Below the pieces are notes generated by a model. The model searched no databases, was not told where the DNA came from, and saw only the letters and a list, made by a program, of their open reading frames with translations. From the NCBI GenBank assembly GCA_023954075.1, contig JAMLIV010000001.1, positions 310,001 to 374,000 on the forward strand: 64,000 nt of DNA, in the 5' to 3' direction. This DNA comes from Lysobacteraceae bacterium. Lineage in GTDB: Bacteria; Pseudomonadota; Gammaproteobacteria; Xanthomonadales; Xanthomonadaceae. Positions 29,164-37,316 of the stretch are shown here, one piece after another. The position numbers were made by a program, and so were the translations under genes. Position 1 is the first letter of the stretch. Every line of letters begins with the position of its first letter.

Positions 29164-30165
29164 ATGTCCGATACCACGATGCGCCTGCTCCACATGCTGC
29201 GTCTGCTGCCGCGCTACCCGCAAAAGCGCACCGTTCCCCAGATCCTCCAGTCGCTGGAGTCACTTGGCTTCAGCATCGACCGGCGCAGCGTGGAGCGCGA
29301 CCTGGTGCGGCTCTCGCAGCAGTTTCCAGTCGGCTCCGACAGCAGCGGCCGCCCGCGCGGGTGGTTCTGGCTCGCGGACGCGCCGGACGTCATCGCGCCG
29401 GGCCTGGCCGTGGGCGAGGCGCTGGAGCTGGAGCTGCTCGGGCAACACCTGCACGCGCTGCTCCCGGTTGCCCAGCAGGCCGCGCTGGCGCCGAGGCTGC
29501 GGGCCGCGCGCGCGGCGCTCGATACCCTGGCTCCGCCCGCGATCACGCGCTGGCGCAAGCGCGTCACGGTGATCGACGACGGCGCGCCGCTGATCGCGCC
29601 CGACCTTGCCGCCGATGTCCTGGCCCAGGTTCATGAGGGACTCCTGCACGGGCGCTGTCTGGAAGCCGATTATCTGGCGCTCGGGGCGCGCGCGCCGCGG
29701 CACTATCGCGTGCATCCGCTGGCGCTGGTGTATTCGGGGCGGGTCGGGTATCTGGTCGCGATGCTCGATGACTTCGAGGACGCCCGGCATCTGGCCCTGC
29801 ATCGGATCCGCAGCGCGCGCGTCAGCGCGGACGCGGCGCGCGACAAGGCGGGGTTCGACCCCGATACCTACCTTCGCAGCCACGCCTTCGATCTTCCCGG
29901 CGAGGCGATGCTGCGGCTCGAACTGCGCGTCGGCGAGTGGCTCGTGCGCTTCCTGGAAGAGCGCAGGCTGTCGCACGACCAGCGCATCGTGTACCGCGAG
30001 GACGGCATCCGCGTCTTCGCGCAGGTGCATGAAAGCGAGCGGCTGGTCTGGTGGCTGCGCAGCCAGGGTCGGGAGGTCGAAGTGATCAAGCCGCTGCGGC
30101 TGCGCCGTCGCCTCGCGCAGGAGTTCCAGGCGCTGGCCGAGGCCTATCGGTCCGAGGATGCGTGA
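29164..30165 (+). CDS. WYL-domain helix-turn-helix transcriptional regulator
   Basis: 333 residues. The N-terminus (LLPRYPQKRTVPQILQSLES) is a winged helix-turn-helix of the YafY/DeoR-like class, ending DRRSVERDLVRLSQQFPV. A WYL-type Sm-fold domain follows (residues about 150-230, including HYRVHPLALVYSGRVGYLVA), then a WCX-like C-terminal domain. WYL proteins bind ligands such as nucleotides or single-stranded DNA, and many control DNA damage or defence genes. The start at 29164 has GGGAG upstream. It overlaps or abuts the small repeat protein gene downstream, which may be its co-transcribed partner or target; no defence genes are nearby. Confidence 0.88.
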   Translation: MSDTTMRLLHMLRLLPRYPQKRTVPQILQSLESLGFSIDRRSVERDLVRLSQQFPVGSDSSGRPRGWFWLADAPDVIAPGLAVGEALELELLGQHLHALLPVAQQAALAPRLRAARAALDTLAPPAITRWRKRVTVIDDGAPLIAPDLAADVLAQVHEGLLHGRCLEADYLALGARAPRHYRVHPLALVYSGRVGYLVAMLDDFEDARHLALHRIRSARVSADAARDKAGFDPDTYLRSHAFDLPGEAMLRLELRVGEWLVRFLEERRLSHDQRIVYREDGIRVFAQVHESERLVWWLRSQGREVEVIKPLRLRRRLAQEFQALAEAYRSEDA

Positions 30166-30166
30166 G

Positions 30167-30523
30167 ATGCCGATGACTGCGGGCATCCGACGAGCGCCGG
30201 GCGCACTGCTGGCGCTGGCGCTGCTCGCGCCGGCACCTGCCGGTGCCCTGACCGTGCACGAGGTCGAGTACGCCTCGCAGGCCGATCTCAAGCTGTTCCG
30301 CGTGCGCTACGCTTCGCAGGCCGATCTGCGCATCCACTGGGTGCGCCATCGCAGCCAGGCGAACGGCGATGCGCTGTGGTGGAAGGCCAAGTACGCCTCG
30401 CAGGCGCAGGTCAAGGTGTTCTACGTCGACTACGCCTCGCAGGCCGACCTCAAGGTGCTCGAAGTCGACTACGCCAGCCAGGCGGGCTGGAACGGCCCGC
30501 CGCGCGGGCTTGGCATCCGCTGA
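30167..30523 (+). CDS. secreted six-repeat protein, 7(1) septoil-knot (DUF6150)-like
   Basis: A 118-residue protein with a signal peptide (ALLALALLAPAPAGA) followed by six repeats of about 13 residues with the consensus V-x-Y-A-S-Q-A-D-L-K-V: EYASQADLKLF, RYASQADLRIH, RHRSQANGDAL, KYASQAQVKVF, DYASQADLKVL, DYASQAGW. This pattern fits my memory of the DUF6150 family, predicted to form a 7(1) torus-knotted small beta fold; function is unknown. ATG at 30167 has GAGG 9 nt upstream; an alternative at 30158 overlaps the WYL gene by 8 bp. The third repeat is longer (two extra residues). Translational coupling to the regulator seems likely. Confidence 0.75.
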   Translation: MPMTAGIRRAPGALLALALLAPAPAGALTVHEVEYASQADLKLFRVRYASQADLRIHWVRHRSQANGDALWWKAKYASQAQVKVFYVDYASQADLKVLEVDYASQAGWNGPPRGLGIR

Positions 30524-30537
30524 AGGCGCTGAAGGAC

Positions 30538-32232
30538 TCAGTGCGTGCCGTTGGATGTGTGCGGCGCGCTGTCGCGCAATTCCCGCCGCAGGATCTTGCC
30601 GACGTTGGACTTGGGCAGCTCGGTACGGAACTCGATGATGCGCGGCTGCTTGTAGCCGGTCAGTTCGGCGCGGCAGAAGTTGCGGATGTCGTCCGCGGTC
30701 AGGCCCGGATCCTTGCGCACCACGACGAGCTTCACCGCTTCGCCCGATTTTTCGTCCGGGACGCCGACCGCCGCGACTTCCAGCACGCCGGGAATCTGTG
30801 CAACGACATCCTCGATCTCGTTGGGGTACACGTTGAAGCCTGAGACCAGGATCATGTCCTTCTTGCGGTCGACGATGTAGAAGAACCCCTTGGCGTCCAT
30901 CTTCGCCATGTCGCCTGTGTGCAGCCAGCCGTCGGCGGAAAGGACCGCGGCGGTATCCTCCGGGCGCTGCCAGTAGCCGGCCATGACCTGCGGCCCGCGC
31001 ACGCACAGCTCGCCCACTTCGCCCATGGGCAGGATGCGGTTTTCCTCGTCCATCACGCAGCAGTCGGTGGAGGGGATCGGCAGGCCGATGGAGCCGTTGT
31101 AGTCGGCCAGGTTCATCGGGTTGATGCAGGCCGCGGGGGAGGTCTCGGTGAGGCCGTAGGCTTCCACCAAGGTGATGCCGGTGGCCTGTTTCCAGCGTTC
31201 GGCCACGGCGCGCTGCACCGCCATGCCGCCGCCCAGGGTCAGGTGCAGGTGGGAGAAATCCAGGTTCCTGAAGCCTGGCGTGTTGAGCAGGCCGTTGAAC
31301 AGGGTGTTGACGCCGGTGATGGCGGTGAAGGGAATGCGCGAGAGGGTCTTCACGAAGCCCGCCATGTCGCGCGGGTTGGTGATGAGATGGTTGAGACCGC
31401 CGAATTTCATGAAGACCAGGCAGTTCGCCGTCAGCGCGAAGATGTGGTAGAGCGGCAGCGCCGTGATGATGTGCTCGTCGCCGGGCTTGACGTTGCTGCC
31501 GAGCCACGCGGCCGCCTGCTGCATGTTGGCCACGAGATTGCCGTGGGTGAGCATTGCGCCCTTGGCCACGCCGGTGGTGCCGCCGGTGTACTGCAGGAAA
31601 GCGATGTCCTCATGCGAGAGCGTGATCGACGGCAACGCCTTGCCGGCGCCCTGCGAGAGCGCATCGTTGAAGCGTATGGCACCGGGAATGTGGAACTCGG
31701 GGATCGCCTTCTTCACGTACTTGAGCGTGAGGTTGACCAGGGTGCCCTTGGGAAAGCCCAGCAGGTCGCCGACGCCGGTGGTGACAACCTGGCGGATCGG
31801 GGTGTCGTGCAGCACTTCCGAGAGCGTGGCGGCGAAGTTGTCCAGCACGACGATGGCCGAAGCCCCCGAGTCGACCAGCTGATGCTTGAGCTCGCGTGCG
31901 GTATACATCGGATTGGTGTTGACCACCGTGAGCCCGGCGCGCAGCGCGCCGAAGATGGCGATGGGGTACTGCAGCACGTTCGGCAGCATGATGGCGACGC
32001 GGTCGCCCTTCTTGAGCTTTAGCCCGTGCAGGAGGTAGGCGGCGAACTGCTGGCTCAGCGCGTCGATCTGCGCATAGCTCAGGGTGCGCCCCAGGTTTTC
32101 GTAGGCCGGGCGGGCGGCGAAGTCGCGGCAGGCCACGGCAAGCACGTCGGGCACCGATTTGAACTGGCTGAGATCGATCTGTTCCGGGACGCCTTTGGGA
32201 TAATTCGCCAGCCAGGGACGCTCGATGCTCAT
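30538..32232 (-). CDS. fadD: long-chain fatty-acid-CoA ligase
   Basis: Activates fatty acids to acyl-CoA with ATP. The 564-residue AMP-forming enzyme starts MSIERPWLANYPKGVPEQID, with the P-loop-like motif LQYTGGTTGVAKGAMLTHGN, EAYGLTETSPAACINP, the GWLHTGDMAKMDAKGFFYIV motif with DRKKDMILVSGFNVYPNEIE, and the C-terminal PKSNVGKILRRELR lysine region. Close to E. coli FadD in size and motifs. Start at 32232. It diverges from a lipoprotein gene and a wax ester synthase, suggesting acyl-CoA supply for storage lipids. Confidence 0.94.
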   Translation of the reverse strand: MSIERPWLANYPKGVPEQIDLSQFKSVPDVLAVACRDFAARPAYENLGRTLSYAQIDALSQQFAAYLLHGLKLKKGDRVAIMLPNVLQYPIAIFGALRAGLTVVNTNPMYTARELKHQLVDSGASAIVVLDNFAATLSEVLHDTPIRQVVTTGVGDLLGFPKGTLVNLTLKYVKKAIPEFHIPGAIRFNDALSQGAGKALPSITLSHEDIAFLQYTGGTTGVAKGAMLTHGNLVANMQQAAAWLGSNVKPGDEHIITALPLYHIFALTANCLVFMKFGGLNHLITNPRDMAGFVKTLSRIPFTAITGVNTLFNGLLNTPGFRNLDFSHLHLTLGGGMAVQRAVAERWKQATGITLVEAYGLTETSPAACINPMNLADYNGSIGLPIPSTDCCVMDEENRILPMGEVGELCVRGPQVMAGYWQRPEDTAAVLSADGWLHTGDMAKMDAKGFFYIVDRKKDMILVSGFNVYPNEIEDVVAQIPGVLEVAAVGVPDEKSGEAVKLVVVRKDPGLTADDIRNFCRAELTGYKQPRIIEFRTELPKSNVGKILRRELRDSAPHTSNGTH

Positions 32233-32337
32233 GGGTGCCTTCCTCCGCGGTCTTCTTGGGGCGAAAGCCTGCGCGCGCAGGGCGTTCGCGGTATGTTTTC
32301 CGATTGGAGCACAGGCGAAACGGGCGGGGCAAGGCGA

Positions 32338-32793
32338 ATGGATCGTTGTTTTGCGTGGCGTGGCGCGATTCGGGCCGCCGCCGCGGTGCTGCTGGTGATT
32401 CTGGGCCTTGCCGGGTGCTCCCGCCCGCCGCCGGAAGCGCGCCTGCGCGAGCGCATCGCCGAAATGCAGCAGGCGCTCGAGGCGCGCGAAGTTTCTGGTT
32501 TCATGGCGGGCGTGGCCGACGACTTCGCCGGCGGGTCCGGGCTGGACCGCACCGGTCTGCGCAACCTCGTGCGGGTGCAGGTGCTGCGCCACGCCGCGAT
32601 CGGCGTGACGCTGGGGCCGCTGGATGTCAGCCTGCACGGTGAGCGCGCCACGGTGAAGTTCAGCGTGATGGCCACGGGCGGCAGCGGTGGCCTGCTGCCG
32701 GACAGCGCGCGCCCCTGGACGGTGGAAAGCCACTGGCGCGATGGCGATGATGGCTGGCAGGTGTTCCATGCGGAGTGGGAACCGGCGCTCTGA
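32338..32793 (+). CDS. lipoprotein with an NTF2-like domain
   Basis: 151 residues. A lipoprotein signal (VLLVILGLAGC, lipobox LAGC) is followed by SRPPPEARLRERIAEMQQAL, a helix, and a small alpha-beta cone with VTLGPLDVSLHGERATVKF and WRDGDDGWQVFHAEWEPAL. The pattern of one helix pair and a curved sheet resembles nuclear transport factor 2-like proteins, but no active-site residues are evident. Start at 32338 follows AAGGCGA. It overlaps nothing and precedes the WS/DGAT gene by about 100 bp. Confidence 0.75.
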   Translation: MDRCFAWRGAIRAAAAVLLVILGLAGCSRPPPEARLRERIAEMQQALEAREVSGFMAGVADDFAGGSGLDRTGLRNLVRVQVLRHAAIGVTLGPLDVSLHGERATVKFSVMATGGSGGLLPDSARPWTVESHWRDGDDGWQVFHAEWEPAL

Positions 32794-32894
32794 TCGCTGC
32801 CCGCCGACCGCGCGGTTCGGCACCCCGGGTCCGCATTGACGGCTCCGGGACGCGCGGGCACCATCGCCGGACGACAACGGGATCGGAAACGGTG

Positions 32895-34367
32895 ATGACC
32901 TACGGCAGCAGGTACGGGCGCGAAGCCATGTCCAAGGTGGACACCGCGTGGCTGCGGATGGAAAAACCCACGAACCTCATGATGATCACCGGCGTCCTGA
33001 TGTTCGGCCAGCGCCTGTCGATCACCGCGCTGCGCCAGCTCATCGGCGAGCGGTTCCTGGCGTTCCGTCGCTTCCGTCAGAAGGCCGTCGATGCGGGCAC
33101 CTCCTGCCACTGGGAGACCGACGCGGATTTCGATCTGGAATGGCACGTGCGCCTGACCGCGCTGCCGGGCGAGGCGGGAACCGCCGAGCTGCAGCGGCTG
33201 GTCAGCCAGCTGGCGTCCACCGCGCTGGATCATTCCAAGCCGCTGTGGCAGTTCCATCTGGTGGAAAACTACAACGGCGGCAGCGCCCTGATCGCGCGCG
33301 TGCACCACTGCTACGCCGACGGGATTGCCCTGGTCCAGGTGCTGCTCTCGCTCACCGATGTTTCGCCCGAGCCCGCGCCCGACGAGAATCTGGCCGATGC
33401 CTGGCTCAAGCAGGACGGGGACAGGATCACCCGCCGTTTCTTCTACCCCGGCCGGCGCCAGGTCGATCAGGCGATGAAGCTCGGCGGCAGGGTGCTCGAC
33501 GGCAGCCGTGCGCTCTACCGCGATCCGGGGCTGGCGACGGTGATTGCGCGCGAGGGCGGCGAAATCGCGCGCGAGCTGGCACAGGCGCTGACCCTGAGCG
33601 ACGATCCGCCCACCGCGCTGAAGCGGCCGCTGGGCGTCATCAAGCGCTGCGCCTGGGCCGAGCCGCTCAGCCTGGACGAGGTCAAGACGGTCGGGCGCGT
33701 GCTGGGGTGCACGGTCAACGACGTGCTGCTGGCGTGTGCCGCGGGCGCGCTGCGCGACTACCTGGTCGAGCGCGACGAGGATCCCGACGGCCTGATCCTG
33801 CGCGCCACGGTGCCGGTCAATCTGCGACCGCTCGAACACGCGAAGAAGCTCGGCAACCACTTCGGCCTGGTGTTCCTCGAACTGCCTGTGGGGCAGGCCA
33901 ATCCGGTCGCGCGCGTGCTGGCTGTGGCCGAAAACATGAACCGCATCAAGTCCTCGCGCCAGGCGCTGATGACCTTCGGCGCGCTCGCCACGCTGGGCAT
34001 GACGCCCACGCCCGTGCAGCGCATCGCGCTCGACATTTTCAGCCGCAAGGCGTCCGCGGTGGCGACCAACGTCCCGGGCCCGCAGATGCCGCTCTATCTT
34101 GCCGGCGCGCCCATCACCGAGTTCATGTTCTGGGTGCCGCAGACCGGCGGCATCGGGGTTGGCCTGTCGATCCTGAGCTACCAGGGCCGGGTGCACTTCG
34201 GATTGATCGCCGACGCCAAGTCGATTCCCGATCCGGGTTGGGTCGCGCGCCGCTTCGCGCGGCAGTTCGAGACCCTGCTTTATGCGGTGTTGATGGAGGA
34301 CTGGAACGGTTCGATCCAGCCCGGCGACGTGCAGGACACCTTGCGGCGGCTGTCGGCCGTCGCGTGA
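32895..34367 (+). CDS. wax ester synthase / diacylglycerol acyltransferase
   Basis: Esterifies acyl-CoA to a fatty alcohol or diacylglycerol, making storage neutral lipid. The 490-residue protein starts MTYGSRYGREAMSKVDTAWL and carries the catalytic HHxxxDG motif at residues 137-143 (VHHCYADG). The PLW motif (SKPLWQFHLVE) and the NDVLLA-type C-terminal motif (TVNDVLLACAAGALR) are present, and NVPGPQMPLYLAG near the end is typical of this family (DUF1298 region). Divergent fadD would supply acyl-CoA. Start at 32895; a GTG at 32892 is equally placed. Confidence 0.92.
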   Translation: MTYGSRYGREAMSKVDTAWLRMEKPTNLMMITGVLMFGQRLSITALRQLIGERFLAFRRFRQKAVDAGTSCHWETDADFDLEWHVRLTALPGEAGTAELQRLVSQLASTALDHSKPLWQFHLVENYNGGSALIARVHHCYADGIALVQVLLSLTDVSPEPAPDENLADAWLKQDGDRITRRFFYPGRRQVDQAMKLGGRVLDGSRALYRDPGLATVIAREGGEIARELAQALTLSDDPPTALKRPLGVIKRCAWAEPLSLDEVKTVGRVLGCTVNDVLLACAAGALRDYLVERDEDPDGLILRATVPVNLRPLEHAKKLGNHFGLVFLELPVGQANPVARVLAVAENMNRIKSSRQALMTFGALATLGMTPTPVQRIALDIFSRKASAVATNVPGPQMPLYLAGAPITEFMFWVPQTGGIGVGLSILSYQGRVHFGLIADAKSIPDPGWVARRFARQFETLLYAVLMEDWNGSIQPGDVQDTLRRLSAVA

Positions 34368-34432
34368 GCGCGGCGCGAACCTGAAGCACGGCCAAACGCC
34401 GGCGGATGCCCGACTGCGTCCGATGGGCGCGG

Positions 34433-34461
34433 CCTTGAGAAGCGCGGATCGAGCTCCATTT
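34433..34461 (+). promoter_or_regulatory. sigma-32-like heat-shock promoter of hsp20
   Basis: CCTTGAG (34433-34439) and CCATTT (34456-34461) are separated by 16 bp, close to the sigma-32 consensus CTTGAA and CCCATnT. A leader of about 45-50 nt would precede the ATG at 34514. The match is by eye only, but location upstream of a small heat-shock protein is fitting. Confidence 0.55.
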
Positions 34462-34513
34462 GCTGAGTTACGCGGCAGGTGTGCCGTCCCACTTCAGCTG
34501 AAAGGAGCGTCCC

Positions 34514-34963
34514 ATGAGCACATTCCAGAATCCCCTCTCCCGCCTGGCTACGCAGTACGGCTGGCCGGTGGAGTTCAAGCAGCTTTTCGATCGCGTGCTG
34601 CACGATGCCGAGTCCGACCAGAGCAACGTCGTGACCAGCCAGTGGGCACCGCGCGTCGACATCAAGGAAGAGGACGCGCGTTTCGTGATCCTCGCCGACA
34701 TCCCGGGCGTGGACCCGGCGAACATCGAAATCCATATGGACAAGGGCATCCTGACGATCAAGGGTGAGCGATCCACGTTCGAGACTGACGAGGGCCCGCG
34801 CTTCACCCGCGTGGAGCGTTCGCAGGGCGTGTTCCACCGCCGCTTCTCGCTGCCCGACAGCGCCGATGCCGAGGGCATCACCGCAAGCGGGCGCAACGGC
34901 GTGCTGGAGATCAGCATCCCGAAGAAGCCCGAAACCACGCCGCGCCGCATCCAGGTGCAGTAA
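34514..34963 (+). CDS. small heat-shock protein, Hsp20/IbpA family
   Basis: 149 residues. A short N-terminal arm (FQNPLSRLATQYGWPVEFKQ) precedes the alpha-crystallin domain (residues 43-135): APRVDIKEEDARFVILADIP, GVDPANIEIHMDKGILTIKG, and RRFSLPDSADAEGITASGRN, then GVLEISIPKK, which holds the LEIxIPK strand. It holds unfolding proteins in large oligomers for later refolding by DnaK. AAAGGAG lies upstream of the ATG. It is probably expressed from the sigma-32-like promoter at 34433; a terminator follows at 35014. Confidence 0.95.
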   Translation: MSTFQNPLSRLATQYGWPVEFKQLFDRVLHDAESDQSNVVTSQWAPRVDIKEEDARFVILADIPGVDPANIEIHMDKGILTIKGERSTFETDEGPRFTRVERSQGVFHRRFSLPDSADAEGITASGRNGVLEISIPKKPETTPRRIQVQ

Positions 34964-35013
34964 GGCGTCAGGCACGGCGGCGGCGCGGTCGCCGGGTGGA
35001 TCGAGGTCTGGAC

Positions 35014-35048
35014 AGCGGCCTGCGCGGGCAACCTCGCAGGCCGCTTTG
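35014..35048 (+). terminator. terminator of hsp20
   Basis: An 11-bp stem AGCGGCCTGCG / CGCAGGCCGCT (arms 35014-35024 and 35035-35045) with a 10-nt loop and a short TTT tail, about 50 bp after the hsp20 stop and upstream of the cbpA gene. Confidence 0.65.
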
Positions 35049-35126
35049 CATGGCGGCCCGTGCGGCATCGAATGACGCAATGGGTATCATCGCGCGACGC
35101 TGAAGGAGGCGGAGCAGGGGCAGGAC

Positions 35127-36014
35127 ATGGAATTCAAGGATTACTACAGCGTGCTGGGCGTCGAGCCGGGTGCCGACGAGAAGGCGGTCAAGTCGGCCTA
35201 TCGCCGGCTCGCACGCAAGTATCACCCGGACGTGAGCAAGGAGCCCGACGCCGAGGAGCGGTTCAAGTCGGTCAGCGAAGCGTACGAGGTGCTGGGCAAT
35301 GCCGAACGCCGCGCCGAGTATGACCGCCTGCGCGCCAGCGGCTATCGCCCGGGCGACAGCTATCAGCCGCCGAACTCGGGCGGACAGGGTTACACGCGCG
35401 AAGACTTCGAGGGCTTCGGCGAGAGCGGTTTCAGCGACTTCTTCGAATCGCTGTTCGGACGCGCGCGCACGGGTCACGGTGCCGGCGCGCGCGCGCGCGC
35501 GCCGGCGGATTCACGCGCCCGTCTGGACATCGATCTGGAAACTGCCCATGCCGGCGGGCAGACGCGGGTCGAGGTGGGCGGACGGACGCTCGACATCCGG
35601 ATCCCGGCCGGCATCGCGCCCGGGCAGAACATTCGCCTCAAGGGTCAGGGCGCGGGCGGACGCGATCTGTTGATCGAGATCGGCTACAGGCCGCATCCGG
35701 TGTTTGAACTGGACGGGCGCGACGTGATCGTGCGGCGCGCCGTGCCGCCGTGGCTGGCGGCGCTGGGCGGAGCCCTCGATGTGCCCACTCTCGGCGGTTC
35801 GGTCAGCCTGAACGTGCCGGCGGGTTCGGGGAGCGGCAAGCGCCTGCGGCTTCGCGGTCGCGGCCTTGCGGGAAAGCCCGCCGGCGACCAGTTCGTGGTG
35901 CTCGAGGTGCGGGCCCCGGCAGCGGAGAACGACGCACAGCGTCGCGCCTACCGGGATCTGGCAGCGGCTTTTGGCGAAACCGGGGCGCAGGATGCGCCCG
36001 CGCAGGCCCCCTGA
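35127..36014 (+). CDS. cbpA: DnaJ-class co-chaperone CbpA
   Basis: J-domain protein that stimulates DnaK. The J domain (residues 5-68) holds AYRRLARKYHPDVSKE with the essential HPD. A Gly/Phe-rich linker (residues 80-115) leads to the two substrate-binding beta-domains (VEVGGRTLDIRIPAGIAPGQ; GSVSLNVPAGSGSGKRLRL). There is no zinc finger, as expected for CbpA-type (DnaJ type II). 295 residues. The linker encodes an ARARA run from a (GC)9 tract. Standing next to hsp20 it makes a small chaperone pair. Confidence 0.93.
   Translation: MEFKDYYSVLGVEPGADEKAVKSAYRRLARKYHPDVSKEPDAEERFKSVSEAYEVLGNAERRAEYDRLRASGYRPGDSYQPPNSGGQGYTREDFEGFGESGFSDFFESLFGRARTGHGAGARARAPADSRARLDIDLETAHAGGQTRVEVGGRTLDIRIPAGIAPGQNIRLKGQGAGGRDLLIEIGYRPHPVFELDGRDVIVRRAVPPWLAALGGALDVPTLGGSVSLNVPAGSGSGKRLRLRGRGLAGKPAGDQFVVLEVRAPAAENDAQRRAYRDLAAAFGETGAQDAPAQAP
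35479..35504. repeat. 26-bp perfect palindrome with (GC)9 inside cbpA
   Basis: Alternating GC from 35483 to 35500, flanked by GCC(G) on both sides, gives a perfect 26-bp palindrome in the coding sequence for the CbpA linker. Alternating GC is the classic Z-DNA-forming sequence. Loss or gain of one GC unit would shift the cbpA frame. Confidence 0.9.
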
Positions 36015-36057
36015 GCAGCAGAGGCCGCGTCCTGAAACCCGCGCTGCGTCGTGTCGC

Positions 36058-36924
36058 TCAGTTGCCGTCGGCAGCCTCGGCTTCCACTGCGGCTCCCTGG
36101 CCTGGCTTCGGGGCCGTCCGGTAGCCGTAAAAACCGCTCAGAATCTTCTCCAGCCCCGCGTACTCCGCCGCCGTCGCGGGTTCGAAACGGGGGGCACCCA
36201 ACTCGGCAAGGACGTCATAGAGCTCGGCGTCCTCGTGCAGTGTTTCAAGCGCCTTGGCGACTGAGGCCACGTCTTCGGCCGGTACCTTGGGTGATGCGGT
36301 GAACGCCTTGCCCGGCAGCGGCCTGGTGCGGGCGAGCGTGGGCAGGTTGTAATAGGTTTCGGCCAGATAGCCGGGCACCATCGCGCCCTGTACTTCGCCG
36401 GCGAACACCATTTCCACGCCGTCGCGCCAGGAAATCGCCTCGGAGCGGATATCCGGCTGGGCCAGGGGGTTGTTGCCGTACATCTCGCCGAGCAGCGCGA
36501 AACCGAGGCTGGGAGAGGGCATGCAGGCAACCGGCATGCCGATCAGGGCGCGGACATTCTCGCCCTCCAGCTCGGGCTGACCGAGCAGCGCGTAGACCGT
36601 GGGCTGGGCATTGCGCGCGACCGGCACGAAGCCGAAGCGCTGGATGCGGAAGTCGACGAAGTGCGGGTCGTCGAAGGCAAAGTCCACCGGGCTGTTGTTC
36701 CTGAGGTCGCGCCAGTAGGTGTGATAGTTGCGCGAGACAACCAGCTGGAAGCGGTGGCCGGTGGTGCGGCTCAGATAGTCGATGAGCGGTTTGTAGACTT
36801 CCTGCGCCTGGTCGGGTGGGTACATGGGCTCGACCGCAAGGCGATAGTTGGCAGCCAGCGCTCCCGCTGCAGGTGCCAAGCCCAGGACCAGCACAACGCC
36901 CAATGCGAGAACGATCCGCTTCAC
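36058..36924 (-). CDS. phosphate/phosphonate-type ABC transporter substrate-binding protein (PhnD-like)
   Basis: 288 residues with a signal peptide (VLALGVVLVLGLAPAAGALA) and a periplasmic type II binding domain: YRLAVEPMYPPDQAQEVYKP, PLIDYLSRTTGHRFQLVVSR, DFAFDDPHFVDFR, ISWRDGVEMVFAGEVQGAMV. This is the PhnD/transferrin-like group, whose members bind phosphonates, phosphite or other small oxyanions. No permease or ATPase gene is adjacent, so the ligand is uncertain; orphan members can act as sensors. Convergent with cbpA, 43 bp apart. Low-complexity C-terminus (EAEAADGN). Confidence 0.82.
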   Translation of the reverse strand: MKRIVLALGVVLVLGLAPAAGALAANYRLAVEPMYPPDQAQEVYKPLIDYLSRTTGHRFQLVVSRNYHTYWRDLRNNSPVDFAFDDPHFVDFRIQRFGFVPVARNAQPTVYALLGQPELEGENVRALIGMPVACMPSPSLGFALLGEMYGNNPLAQPDIRSEAISWRDGVEMVFAGEVQGAMVPGYLAETYYNLPTLARTRPLPGKAFTASPKVPAEDVASVAKALETLHEDAELYDVLAELGAPRFEPATAAEYAGLEKILSGFYGYRTAPKPGQGAAVEAEAADGN

Positions 36925-37153
36925 GATTCCTCTCCCGAGTGTTGGTACTTTCCCGGATAGCTCCGCCGCAGATCCTGCCGCGTGCGATCTCTGGTGTTGG
37001 CTTCAAGTAGACACGCATGCGCGGGCCGACGCAACCGGATCGGAGATCAGCAGGCCCGGCACGGCAATGCCAACGGGAAGGGTGGTTCGGCGGTGCTGCG
37101 ATGGGCGCGGTTCGCGCCCGACCCGCGCAGATGCACGCCCGCCAACGGCCGCC

Positions 37154-37183
37154 TTGTCAGCGAGACCGAAAAATGGCTACAAT
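37154..37183 (+). promoter_or_regulatory. sigma-70 promoter of tRNA-Ala
   Basis: TTGTCA (37154-37159), an 18-bp spacer and TACAAT (37178-37183), ending 13 bp before the tRNA 5' end. Strong match and ideal position. Confidence 0.8.
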
Positions 37184-37196
37184 GCCGCGCTCGCAT

Positions 37197-37272
<76 letters not shown>

Positions 37273-37276
37273 CTAT

Positions 37277-37316
37277 AAAGCCTGCAAGTTCAATGACTTG
37301 CAGGCTTTTTCTTTTT
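37277..37316 (+). terminator. strong terminator after tRNA-Ala
   Basis: Perfect 13-bp stem AAAGCCTGCAAGT / ACTTGCAGGCTTT (arms 37277-37289 and 37296-37308), 6-nt loop, followed by TT C TTTTT. Textbook intrinsic terminator, 5 bp after the tRNA end. Confidence 0.93.

Noticed and set aside
30255..30500. Regular DNA repeats (TACGCCTCGCAGGCC) as a possible CRISPR or minisatellite
   Set aside because: Repeat period is a multiple of three, stays in one frame and encodes the YASQADLK units; spacers are not unique DNA. No cas genes.
32229..34196. A 655-codon open frame opposite the WS/DGAT gene
   Set aside because: Composition artefact; the plus strand has an intact HHxxxDG enzyme in the same place.
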